Of a stretch of DNA of 64,000 nt, positions 44,043-52,885 are shown piece after piece. Origin of the DNA: JAFGHJ01 sp964606065 (GTDB lineage Bacteria; Hydrothermota; UBA3072); assembly GCA_964606065.1 (NCBI GenBank), contig CAZSEX010000005.1, forward strand, positions 1 through 64,000. Reading direction: 5' to 3'. The position numbers and the translations under genes were made by a program. How positions within the stretch are numbered: the first letter of the stretch is position 1; each line of letters starts with the position of its first letter. Under the pieces are notes generated by a model. It was not told where the DNA came from, made no database searches, and saw nothing but the letters and a program-made list of their open reading frames with translations.

Positions 44043-45037
44043 AGGTTAAAAGTATGCGCAATACCCCATTGATCCATTATTTTCAGATATTCTGCAAGAT
44101 TTTCCCTGGTTACAACGTCTACACCGGTATCTATTATACAATCTCCGTCTTCATTCCCGGGAAGAGAATCGAGAGTCGCTTCCATTCCTCTTTCATTTAT
44201 ACTATGCAGTATTTTTACTCCCTCATATCCCATTAAATACTGTTTTTGGGCGATGGTGGCATCGATTAGCCCTTCATCGATCAAATACAAATGTTCGTCT
44301 GTAACGTCAAACGAAACAATATGTATTTCACCCTTCTTACCCGCGGTCTTTACGGCTTTGGCCGCAGAAGGTCCGTTGAACGCATAAACACAAAAAAAAG
44401 CATCCAGATCCGGATTGTTGAGTATTGCCGTTTCCGCAAGCTCAACAGCCCTCGATGTTTCCTCATAATCACATAAAATCGGCTTTATGATTTCTATCTC
44501 GGGAAATTTTTTAATCGCATCCTCAAAACCTCTCATCCGCTCAAGGGAATTCATGGCAGTAAGAGAACCGGTCGCAATGGCAACTTTACCTTTTCCTCCG
44601 AGAATTTCCGCCATCTTCTCACCGGCAACCTTACCTGCCGTATAATTGTCCGTACCCATATAACAAATTCTCTTTGAATTTGGGGAATCGGTATCTATTG
44701 TAATAGCCGGTATATCTTTTTCCTTAGCTAAATTTACCGGTAACACAAGCGCTTCTGGATCGGAGGGGGCAACCGCTATGCCTTTATACCCCATGGATAT
44801 CCATGTCTCGATTGTTTCTATTTGCCGTGGGATATCTTCTTTCTGGGGCATAAATACCGTAACTTTTACGCCCAATTCCTTACCCGCGTCTTCAGCTCCT
44901 TTTTTAACCACATCCCAGTAAGGACCGACGCTTTTACCAAGTACACCATAACGTGTTTCTTCCTTAGCGCACCCGGATAAAAACCCGAATACAATAAAAA
45001 CTACCAACAAAAATAAGATCTTCAAAAAACTTCTCAT
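44039..45037 (-). CDS. Sugar ABC transporter substrate-binding lipoprotein
   Basis: 332-residue periplasmic-binding protein of the ribose/xylose type (Peripla_BP_4). N-terminal lipobox FLSGC (C23), then the two-lobed fold with GPYWDVVKKGAEDAG, GYKGIAVAPSDPEALV, ITIDTDSP, GTDNYTAGKVAGE and GLIDATIAQKQYLMGYEGVK. It catches the sugar in the periplasm, probably xylose or a related aldose. Lies between permease (2-base spacer) and ATPase (4-base overlap), an order different from the classical xylF-G-H. Confidence 0.9.
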   Translation of the reverse strand: MRSFLKILFLLVVFIVFGFLSGCAKEETRYGVLGKSVGPYWDVVKKGAEDAGKELGVKVTVFMPQKEDIPRQIETIETWISMGYKGIAVAPSDPEALVLPVNLAKEKDIPAITIDTDSPNSKRICYMGTDNYTAGKVAGEKMAEILGGKGKVAIATGSLTAMNSLERMRGFEDAIKKFPEIEIIKPILCDYEETSRAVELAETAILNNPDLDAFFCVYAFNGPSAAKAVKTAGKKGEIHIVSFDVTDEHLYLIDEGLIDATIAQKQYLMGYEGVKILHSINERGMEATLDSLPGNEDGDCIIDTGVDVVTRENLAEYLKIMDQWGIAHTFNL

Positions 45038-45039
45038 TT

Positions 45040-45993
45040 TTAACCTCCTTTACTTTTTGTTTTTTCGCGTAAAACATCGACTGTCACAGCTACTACAATT
45101 ATCATACCGAGAATTACCTCATGCCAGTAAGACGAAACCTGCAACAAAACCAGGGAATTCCACACAGCTGTTAAAATACCCGCTCCTATTAAAGCACCGA
45201 TTATAGTACCGATTCCTCCGAATAAGCTGGTACCGCCTATAACCGACGCCGCGATGGCGTACATCTCATAAGTAACACCAACATTTGGATTACCCTGACC
45301 AAGCCTCGAGGTAATAAGTATACCCACGATTCCTGCCATCACAGCAGATAAAATATAGGTAAGAATTCTCGTATTATCGACGTTAATACCTGAAAGTCTG
45401 GCAGCTTCCATGTTTCCTCCAACAGCATAAATATGTCTGCCGTATATCGTTTTACCAAGTAAAAATATCGAAAAACCTGATACAATTATCAGAATAATAA
45501 CCGGGAAAGGCAAAAATTTAAACAACATTCCGTGCCATATAAAAGAAAAAGAATCGGGAAGATTTAAGACCGGCTGTCCTCTGGTTATCACTGTAGCAAG
45601 ACCTCTACCCATGGCAAAAGTTCCCAGAGTAATAATAAAAGGAGGAACCTTCAATTTGGTAACAAATATTCCATGCCAGACTCCGATTAATACTGCTATT
45701 AAAAGCGTAAGGATAATGGCTGCGGCAATCCCCATACCGCTGGACATAAAGGTAGCGACAAGAACCGAAGTCAAAACGATTACCGAACCCGGTGAAAGGT
45801 CTATTCCTTCGGTAAGTATAACAAAGGTTTCTCCAATCGCGATAAGTCCGAAAACGCCTATCTGCCTGGATAGAAGTTGAAGATTATATGAGGAAAGAAA
45901 ACGTGGATTTACTATGGCAGTAACCAGCCATATAAACAAAAGCGCAAATAATATACCTACTTCCCGAAATTTAAATATCTTCCTCAAATTCAA
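45040..45993 (-). CDS. Sugar ABC transporter permease
   Basis: 317-residue RbsC/XylH-like inner-membrane permease (BPD_transp_2) with about nine hydrophobic segments. Conserved stretches: GETFVILTEGIDLSPGSV near 55-72, FIITLGTFAMGRGLA, YAVGGNMEAARLSGI and ASVIGGTSLFGGIGTIIGALIGA. Forms the sugar channel with the ATPase encoded downstream. It overlaps xylB by 4 bases and the binding protein follows after 2 bases. Confidence 0.92.
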   Translation of the reverse strand: MNLRKIFKFREVGILFALLFIWLVTAIVNPRFLSSYNLQLLSRQIGVFGLIAIGETFVILTEGIDLSPGSVIVLTSVLVATFMSSGMGIAAAIILTLLIAVLIGVWHGIFVTKLKVPPFIITLGTFAMGRGLATVITRGQPVLNLPDSFSFIWHGMLFKFLPFPVIILIIVSGFSIFLLGKTIYGRHIYAVGGNMEAARLSGINVDNTRILTYILSAVMAGIVGILITSRLGQGNPNVGVTYEMYAIAASVIGGTSLFGGIGTIIGALIGAGILTAVWNSLVLLQVSSYWHEVILGMIIVVAVTVDVLREKTKSKGG

Positions 45994-47528
45994 GCATGCT
46001 TCTCTACTATTTCGCTTAACGCCTGAAATCTATCCTTAAGAGCGGGATACAACGAACGATAAATAGCATAATACTCGTTATATTTTTCCACATTATCCTT
46101 ATTGGGTTCTGTCGAACTCTTCACTTTTATTATCGCATCACAGGCATCTTCTATGCTGGAATAAACACCCGTACCTTCTCCGGCAAGTAAAGCAACACCC
46201 AGAGCTCCCCCATCCGTAACGTTAATCGTTGTCATTGTAGCGTTATTTATATCGGCTTGAATTTGCAGCCAGAAAGGCGATTTGGCGCCGCCTCCGGAAC
46301 CTCTGATTTCTTCAATAGTTATATTCTGGTCTCTAATTATTTCCAGAGAATCGCGAAGACCAAAAGCTACTCCCTCTAAAACCGAACGTACAAAATCTCC
46401 TTCAGTATGTCGCAGACTCAAACCAAAGAATACTCCTCTCGCGTTCGGATCCGCGTAAGGCACTCTTTCTCCGGTAAGATAAGGCAAAAAGATAAGACCC
46501 TCACTGCCTACAGGGATTTTACCCGCTTTTTCTTCCATTAAAATATAGGGATCGACCCCTTTTTCTTTAGCTTCTTTCTTTAAATCGTTAAATAGCGTAT
46601 CCCGCAACCAGCGAAGAGAACCACCCGCGGATAACATAACTCCCATTAAATGCCACTTACCTTTTACCGCATGACAGAATGTATGTAATGTCTGACCAGG
46701 ATCGAGATGGTGCTCATCACTCGCGGCAAAAACAACACCCGAAGTTCCCACAGTAGAAGATATTAACCCTTCTTTTACTATACCCGTACCAACTGCTTGA
46801 GCAGCCTGATCGCCACCGCCCCCCACAATGGGCGTCCCTTCCGCTAATCCTGTTTCTTCACTGGCTTCAGCATTTACCTTTCCGCTAACCACAGCAGACT
46901 CAAAACACTCAGGCAATATGTCTTTATCAATATCCAATTCGTTCAACAATTCATCAGACCATTTTCTGTTTTTGACATCCAGAAAAAGCGTACCGGAAGC
47001 ATCAGAAACCTCGGTCGCGAACTCACCTGTAAGACGAAAACGTATATAATCTTTTGGCAACAATATCTTATAAATCTTATCGTAAATATCGGGTTCATTA
47101 TCCCTTACCCATAACAACTTGCCCGCCGTAAAACCCGTAAGCGCGGGATTTGAGACAAGATCTATCAATCTTTCCGCGCCTATCTTCTCCGTAATATAAT
47201 CGCATTGTTTCTCGGTCCTCTGATCACACCATAATATTGCCGGACGCAGCACTTTGTACTCCTTATCGAGAGCAACCAACCCATGCATCTGACCGGAAAG
47301 ACCAATCCCTTTTATTTCCTGCGGATCCACAGAAGACTTATTAATAACTTCTTTAATGGCTTCAATAGTTCCATTCCACCAATCAGACGGTTCCTGTTCA
47401 GCCCAATTTACTTTGGGAGTTTGAAGAGGATATTCAACTGTAGAGGTAGTAATCTTCTCTGCTTTCTCATCCATAATAAGTGCCTTAACTCCACTTGTTC
47501 CAACATCAAGTCCTAATAAAAAACTCAT
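45990..47528 (-). CDS. xylB: Xylulokinase
   Basis: 512-residue FGGY kinase converting D-xylulose to xylulose 5-phosphate. Seen: LLGLDVGTSGVKALIMD at the N-terminus, VNWAEQEPSDWW, GIGLSGQMHGLVALD (the QMHG motif typical of xylulokinases), LLPKDYIRFRLTGEFATE, and IFLPYLTGERVPYADPNARG. The ATG at 47528 has AAGGAG 7 bases upstream; a frame nine codons longer lacks one. First gene of the xylB-permease-binding protein-ATPase-xylA operon. Confidence 0.93.
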   Translation of the reverse strand: MSFLLGLDVGTSGVKALIMDEKAEKITTSTVEYPLQTPKVNWAEQEPSDWWNGTIEAIKEVINKSSVDPQEIKGIGLSGQMHGLVALDKEYKVLRPAILWCDQRTEKQCDYITEKIGAERLIDLVSNPALTGFTAGKLLWVRDNEPDIYDKIYKILLPKDYIRFRLTGEFATEVSDASGTLFLDVKNRKWSDELLNELDIDKDILPECFESAVVSGKVNAEASEETGLAEGTPIVGGGGDQAAQAVGTGIVKEGLISSTVGTSGVVFAASDEHHLDPGQTLHTFCHAVKGKWHLMGVMLSAGGSLRWLRDTLFNDLKKEAKEKGVDPYILMEEKAGKIPVGSEGLIFLPYLTGERVPYADPNARGVFFGLSLRHTEGDFVRSVLEGVAFGLRDSLEIIRDQNITIEEIRGSGGGAKSPFWLQIQADINNATMTTINVTDGGALGVALLAGEGTGVYSSIEDACDAIIKVKSSTEPNKDNVEKYNEYYAIYRSLYPALKDRFQALSEIVEKHA

Positions 47529-47577
47529 AATAACTCCTTTTTTAGTAAACAACAATCAAAGACATTTCACAAGAATA

Positions 47578-47605
47578 TATATAACGACAAATACAATTCA
47601 TGCAA
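47578..47605 (-). promoter_or_regulatory. Promoter of the xylose operon
   Basis: Minus strand TTGCAT (47600-47605), 16-base spacer, TATATA (47578-47583; an 18-base alternative also fits). It lies back-to-back with the promoter of the sensor kinase gene in a 142-base divergent region that could hold a shared regulator site. Confidence 0.45.
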
Positions 47606-47634
47606 GAGGTGGAAGTAAAATAAAAAAAACAGCC

Positions 47635-47662
47635 TTGCAAATTTTCCATAGCATATTAAAAT
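47635..47662 (+). promoter_or_regulatory. Putative promoter of the sensor kinase gene
   Basis: TTGCAA (47635-47640), 16-base spacer, TAAAAT (47657-47662), 8 bases before the ATG at 47671. No ribosome site follows, another probable leaderless start. Confidence 0.4.
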
Positions 47663-47670
47663 TAAAATAT

Positions 47671-49989
47671 ATGCCTAAAGATGAAATTCCGGTAGAATTA
47701 AAACGCAAATCCGATAAGTGGAAAGATGATATAGCGTATTTGTCCTCAAAAAACGCATTTTCCCTTATCTTCGATAATTGCCCCTATCCTATTTTTCTTA
47801 TCGACAGGGAAGGAACCATCGAAAACTTAAACTTAGCCGCCGCCAGACTGCTAAAAAGAAAAAAAGACGAATTAAAGAATAAACCTTTTAAAAACCTGTT
47901 AAAGGAAGAATCGAAAGGAAAATTCGATAAAAATTTCGGCATTTTTATAAAAAACGATTACCGGAAAATTGAATTTAATTTAGTTTTTAAGGACAAAACT
48001 AAATCTGATATCACCTGCTCGGCTTTACTTGTTAAAGACCATAATGTGCTTGGCAATAAAATCGTGTTGTTTGCACATGACATAACGGAATTGAAAGAAG
48101 CTCAAAAAGAAGCCGCCTTCAAAAGCAGTCTGCTTACTTCTCTACTCGACAATATACCGGATCATATCTATTTCAAAGACAGGGACAGCTGTTTTATTCA
48201 GGCAAGCAAATCGGTCGCAAAGCAGTGGGGAGTTGAAAGTGTAGAAGGGCTAATTGGAAAAACCGACTTTGATTATTTTACAAAAGAACACGCAGAGTTA
48301 GCTTACCGTGATGAGCAGGAAATAATAAAAACGGGCAAGCCTATAGAAGTTAAAGTAGAAAAAGAAACCCATCCCGACGGAAGAATAACCTGGGTTTCCA
48401 CAACCAAAATACCCAGATACGACGAAGAAGGAAATATTATCGGAATTCTTGGTATTTCAAGAGATGTTACCAAAAGGAAAGAATTAGAAGAAAAGCTGAA
48501 GCAGAAACTTGAAAAGCTCGGAGAAGAAATTCTATTTAAAAGCAGGCTACTCACTTCCCTTTTAAACAATATACCGGATCGCATTTATTTCAAAGATAAA
48601 AAAAGCCAATTCATAACCGTAAGCGAATCACTTGTTAGGTGGCTCGGCGCGGTCAACTCCGAAGAAATGATAGGAAAAACCGACTTTGATTACTTCACCG
48701 AAGAACACGCAAAACCCGCTTACGAGGATGAACAATACGTTATGAAAACCGGGAAACCTATCGAAGGGAAAATGGAAAAGGAAACGCATTCAGACGGAAG
48801 AATAAGCTGGGTTTCCACAACCAAAATACCCAGATACGACGAAGAAGGAAACGTAATAGGAACCCTCGGAATATCCAGGGATATTACTGATAAGGTACTG
48901 GCAGAGAAAAAACTCGAAGAAAGTGCTAATAAACTAAAAACCATAGTAAACGCAGTAAGTGAAGGTCTCGCGATCATCGATGAAAACCACGTGATTCTGG
49001 AAGCGAACGAATTTATCTGCAAATTATTCGGCTTAAAAAGAGAAAAAGTGATAAACAAAAAATGCCATAAAATCTTTCCACCCTGGGAAGAATCCTGCAG
49101 GGATTGTCCTCTTAAAAAAGTATTCAAAAAAAGAGAAAGTTTACCGATAGCAGAAAAAACAAAAGTGTTAAAGAATGGTACAATACAATATTTCAGCATT
49201 CAGGGTTATCCTATTCCAAATTATAATGAGAAAGAACTTAAATGCGGCGTTATATCCATAAGAGACATAACGGAGCGCAAAAACATGGAAAAGGAAAACA
49301 TACAAAATTACAAAAGAAAAATGAAAAATCTTTCCCATAAACTAACTCTTGCGGAAGAGCATGAAAGAAAAAGAATCGCAACCGATTTACACGCAGACAT
49401 CGGACAGATTTTAGCTTTTCTAAAAATCAAAATAGGAGAATTAAAGGAGAAAAACACTTCCCAGAACATGCAAAAATCTCTGGAGGAAATTTACAATCTC
49501 GTTCAGGATGCTATAACTTCGGCACGTTCTTTGATGACACAGATAAGCCCAACCATTCTTTACGAACTCGGTTTTATACCGGCAGTCGACTGGTTAGCTG
49601 AAACCATTTTGAAGAAAAACAACATTGAATATGAGTTTAACAACGATGGAAAAGAAAAACCGTTAACCGACGACATCCGGATTTTACTATTTCAGGCTGT
49701 TCGGGAATTGTTGGTCAACATAAGAAAACATGCGAAGGCAAAAAAAGTCGGAATTTCAATAAAGAGAAACAAAGAAAACATAAAAATAGAAATTAAAGAT
49801 AACGGAACCGGTTTCGATATTTCTTCGTTAGATTCATATTGTGAGAAAGATGTGGGATTTGGGCTATTAAATATCCGGAGCCGAATCGACGTTGTAGGTG
49901 GCTCTTTTGAAATAGAGTCACATAAAAAAAGAGGAACCAAAATAACACTAAAAGCGCCCTTAAACATCTCAAAAGGAGTCGAAAAATGA
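47671..49989 (+). CDS. Cytoplasmic multi-PAS histidine kinase (NarX/DegS type)
   Basis: About 772 residues with no membrane helix or signal peptide. Four PAS domains (about 32-140, 149-275, 288-415, 422-540), then a HisKA_3 dimerisation domain with the phospho-His in ERKRIATDLHADIGQ (about residue 574) and a HATPase with NIRKHAKAKKV, DNGTGFD and VGFGLLNIRSRI. PAS2 and PAS3 are near-duplicates. PAS4 has a Cys-rich loop (CHKIF, then CRDCPL). The ATG at 47671 is preferred because the putative promoter overlaps the longer TTG frame at 47635. Overlaps its response regulator by 4 bases and is divergent from the xylose operon, so it may sense a sugar- or redox-linked signal. Confidence 0.85.
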   Translation: MPKDEIPVELKRKSDKWKDDIAYLSSKNAFSLIFDNCPYPIFLIDREGTIENLNLAAARLLKRKKDELKNKPFKNLLKEESKGKFDKNFGIFIKNDYRKIEFNLVFKDKTKSDITCSALLVKDHNVLGNKIVLFAHDITELKEAQKEAAFKSSLLTSLLDNIPDHIYFKDRDSCFIQASKSVAKQWGVESVEGLIGKTDFDYFTKEHAELAYRDEQEIIKTGKPIEVKVEKETHPDGRITWVSTTKIPRYDEEGNIIGILGISRDVTKRKELEEKLKQKLEKLGEEILFKSRLLTSLLNNIPDRIYFKDKKSQFITVSESLVRWLGAVNSEEMIGKTDFDYFTEEHAKPAYEDEQYVMKTGKPIEGKMEKETHSDGRISWVSTTKIPRYDEEGNVIGTLGISRDITDKVLAEKKLEESANKLKTIVNAVSEGLAIIDENHVILEANEFICKLFGLKREKVINKKCHKIFPPWEESCRDCPLKKVFKKRESLPIAEKTKVLKNGTIQYFSIQGYPIPNYNEKELKCGVISIRDITERKNMEKENIQNYKRKMKNLSHKLTLAEEHERKRIATDLHADIGQILAFLKIKIGELKEKNTSQNMQKSLEEIYNLVQDAITSARSLMTQISPTILYELGFIPAVDWLAETILKKNNIEYEFNNDGKEKPLTDDIRILLFQAVRELLVNIRKHAKAKKVGISIKRNKENIKIEIKDNGTGFDISSLDSYCEKDVGFGLLNIRSRIDVVGGSFEIESHKKRGTKITLKAPLNISKGVEK

Positions 49990-50633
49990 GCGTAAAGATA
50001 GTAGTAGTAGATGAGCATAAAATTTTAAGAGAAGGCTTATCCACGTTAATCGCCAAACAACCCGATATGGAAATAGTAGGAGAAGCAAAAGACGGAAGAG
50101 AAGCCTTACAGCTATTAGAAAAACTCTTGCCTGATCTTATATTAATGGATGTAACCATGCCCAATCTAAACGGCATTGAAGCAACCAGAAAAATCAAAGC
50201 AAAAAATCCGAACATTGAGATTATAGCGCTTTCTCTTCATTCTGACAGGAGATACGTCCTGGGTATGATAGACGCGGGTGCCTCAGGATATTTGCTCAAA
50301 GAATGCGCGTTTGAAGAATTGGTCCGCGCGATAAACACCGTAATGTCCAAAAAGAAATATTTAAGTCCCGGAATATCCGATATTCTGATCGACGAATACG
50401 TAAAAAAGACCACAACGGACAAACCTACTATTTACTCGAAATTGACCCCAAGAGAAAGAGAAATTCTACAACTGATCGCTGAAGGCAAGAACACTAAAGA
50501 AATCGCGAGATATTTATTTATATCTGTAAAAACTGTAGAAACTCACAGAAGACATATAAAAAAGAAATTAAAAGTAGACGGTGTAGCCGAATTAACTAAA
50601 ATAGCTATCAGAGAAGGTCTTACTGTCCTGTAA
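49986..50633 (+). CDS. NarL/FixJ-family response regulator
   Basis: 215-residue two-component regulator. Receiver domain with acidic pocket VVVDEH, phospho-acceptor D55 in LILMDVTMPN and conserved Lys in YLLKE, then a LuxR-type HTH (about 147-210: LTPREREILQLIAEGKNTKE, ISVKTVETHRRHIKKKL). The partner of the PAS kinase with which it overlaps by 4 bases. Targets are not known; the divergent xylose operon is a natural candidate by position. Confidence 0.92.
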   Translation: MSVKIVVVDEHKILREGLSTLIAKQPDMEIVGEAKDGREALQLLEKLLPDLILMDVTMPNLNGIEATRKIKAKNPNIEIIALSLHSDRRYVLGMIDAGASGYLLKECAFEELVRAINTVMSKKKYLSPGISDILIDEYVKKTTTDKPTIYSKLTPREREILQLIAEGKNTKEIARYLFISVKTVETHRRHIKKKLKVDGVAELTKIAIREGLTVL

Positions 50634-51068
50634 ATTACAGTATAAAAAAAATCAGACTTTCAGTACCCGCGGCCGAATTAAAGTAATTCCAGAAAAAATC
50701 AAATCAGAATAAGGCCATAAAAGGTACGCCCTTCTAACCCTCGTAGGGCACAGCTTTAGCTGTGCAAACCTACTGATAAACATATCCTTTGCAAACCTTA
50801 AGGTTTGCCCTACACAATAATCAAGTTTCGTACTATTTGTGTATTTTGTTATTACATATCATAGATTTTTTAAATCCAAGTTGAATAGTTGAATTAAAAA
50901 AATAGTGAAATAGGAAAATCTTAAAGGTACGGGGAGGACGATTTGACCATTCGACAGTTTGACCATTTAACTTGTTTTTATACTTTTTGACCTTCGCGGT
51001 CTTTGTGGTTCAATTTATATTTCTTGTTTTAATCTGCGTAATCAGCGATTTCTGACGTAGTCAGGCTC
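50634..51068 (+). repeat. Convergent intergenic region with several repeats
   Basis: Between the response regulator and dctM. Holds a hairpin GCACAGCT/AGCTGTGC within GTAGG/CCTAC (50743-50773), an 18-base perfect palindrome GCAAACCTTAAGGTTTGC (50791-50808), a TTGAATAGTTGAATTAAAAA block (50881-50974) like that at 20890-20995, and degenerate GTCTTTGTGGTTCAA copies just before dctM. No gene and no clear terminator. Confidence 0.65.
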
Positions 51069-52361
51069 TTAAAATCCGAACAATTTAGGCAAGGAAAGTG
51101 AGACAGCCGGTATATATGTAATCAGAAGCAAGGCGATTATCATTGCCGCGAACATCGGCAAAAGGCTCTTGAAAACTTCATGTATTTTTCCGTGTCCCAC
51201 ACCGACCCCTACAAAAAGAACGGTTCCTACAGGAGGCGTAACCAGACCTATACAAAGGTTTGCGATTATTATTATACCAAAATGGACCAGATCTATTCCA
51301 AGGTATTGTATTATCGGAAGGAAGATAGGAGTAAATATTAAAATAGCCGGTGTCATATCCAGAAAAGTACCAACAAACAGCAACAAAAAATTAATCATCA
51401 ACAAAATAGCTATTTTGTTGCTCGAAATAGACATTATTCCCGAACTTATAAGCTCGGGAACATTCTGAGACGCCATAAACCAGGACATACCTGTCGAAGC
51501 GCCGATTAAAAGCATAACAACCGAAGTTGTAATTCCGCACTGAAGTAAAATTCCGGGTAAATCCTTCCACTTAACTTCTTTATAAACAAAAACAGCGAGA
51601 ATAAACGCGTAAACAACCGCTATGCTCGCCGCTTCAGTGGGAGTAAACATCCCGGAGAGAATTCCACCCATAACGATTATTATCAATAACAAACCGGGAA
51701 AAGCTCCGAAAAATCTCCTGATAGTTTCTTTCATAGGTATTACTTTTCCGGTTCCGTAACCGCGCTTTTTAGCTATTATCGCACTTACAATCATTAAAGA
51801 CAATCCCACCAAGACACCGGGAACAACTCCAGCCAAAAATAATGCGGCAACAGATACCGAACCTGTAACAAGAGCGTAAACAATCATCACATTGCTTGGA
51901 GGAATTAAAAGACCGGTCGTAGCGGCGCAAGATGTCAAAGCGATGTTGAAATTCTTCTCATAACCTTTTCTGTTCATTTCCGGAATCATAACACCACCGA
52001 TAGAAGTCACAGCCGCGACCGAAGAACCGGATACCGCTCCAACCAGCATACAGCCGAGAGTATTAACAAATGCGAGTCCTCCGGTAAATCTTCCGACCAG
52101 AGCTTCAGCGAAATCAACCAGTCTTCTTGCTATTCCACCTCGTCCCAACAACAAACCCATAAGTATAAAAAATGGTATTGCCAGGAGAGCAAAACTATTT
52201 ATCCCCGTCGCGAGGCGTGGGGCAACTATATCCATAGCAGAAATACTTCCGACCGACATAACAGCCCATAAGGTCGCAAGCCCTATACATACACCGATGG
52301 GTACATTCATGGCAAGCAGTATCAAAAAGGTTCCCACCATCACTATAACAGGTATATTCAT
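51069..52361 (-). CDS. dctM: TRAP transporter large permease
   Basis: 430-residue DctM-type subunit with about 12 hydrophobic helices. Conserved family stretches: FALLAIPFFILMGLLLG, GCMLVGAVSGSSVAAVTSIGGVMIPEM, ATTGLLIPPSNVMIVYA, GMFTPTEAASIAVVYA and NLCIGLVTPPVGTVLFV. Carries the substrate using a sodium or proton gradient. Downstream of dctQ (4-base overlap) and dctP. The nearby kduI-kduD genes suggest a uronate or unsaturated uronate as substrate, inferred from context. Confidence 0.93.
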   Translation of the reverse strand: MNIPVIVMVGTFLILLAMNVPIGVCIGLATLWAVMSVGSISAMDIVAPRLATGINSFALLAIPFFILMGLLLGRGGIARRLVDFAEALVGRFTGGLAFVNTLGCMLVGAVSGSSVAAVTSIGGVMIPEMNRKGYEKNFNIALTSCAATTGLLIPPSNVMIVYALVTGSVSVAALFLAGVVPGVLVGLSLMIVSAIIAKKRGYGTGKVIPMKETIRRFFGAFPGLLLIIIVMGGILSGMFTPTEAASIAVVYAFILAVFVYKEVKWKDLPGILLQCGITTSVVMLLIGASTGMSWFMASQNVPELISSGIMSISSNKIAILLMINFLLLFVGTFLDMTPAILIFTPIFLPIIQYLGIDLVHFGIIIIANLCIGLVTPPVGTVLFVGVGVGHGKIHEVFKSLLPMFAAMIIALLLITYIPAVSLSLPKLFGF

Positions 52362-52867
52362 TTTATCCTCTCCTTAATCAGGAACAACACATCTCTAAAA
52401 ACAAACTCGATAGAGTAAGTAACTATAAAAAAAGCACTTATAGGGAGACAAAGGTAAAAATAGCCCGTTGGTATTCCCATTGTGGGTGAAATCTGATGGT
52501 TGATAAAAGCATTTCGAACAAAATTTATACCTCCAACAAGCATAACTTGAAGGGCGAAATATCCGACAAGAAGAGCTATTACGATCTCCAGCATTCTTCT
52601 GTGACGCGTATTTAATTTATAGGCAAAATATTCCATACCTACGTGGGCTTTCTGCCCGTAGGCGTACGCGGCACCGACTATTCCACACCACATCAACATA
52701 TAAGTAGAAGACTCTTCAGTCCAAACGGCAGGCACCCTCAAAACGAGACGCGTAAAAACTTGCCACAAAACGGTTATCACCATTATAGCCACAATCACAA
52801 TAACAAAAAAACCGAGAATCTTATTTCTCCAGTCGGATAAAACTTTCAAAAAGTTTCTCAGAGACAT
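52358..52867 (-). CDS. dctQ: TRAP transporter small permease
   Basis: 169-residue DctQ-type protein with four membrane segments and the family signature VWTEESSTYMLMWCGIVGAAYA (here at about 38-60, read in pieces). Forms the integral membrane complex with DctM. Lies 18 bases after dctP and overlaps dctM by 4 bases. Confidence 0.9.
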   Translation of the reverse strand: MSLRNFLKVLSDWRNKILGFFVIVIVAIMVITVLWQVFTRLVLRVPAVWTEESSTYMLMWCGIVGAAYAYGQKAHVGMEYFAYKLNTRHRRMLEIVIALLVGYFALQVMLVGGINFVRNAFINHQISPTMGIPTGYFYLCLPISAFFIVTYSIEFVFRDVLFLIKERIK

Positions 52868-52885
52868 ATTAAAAAGCGATAGTAT

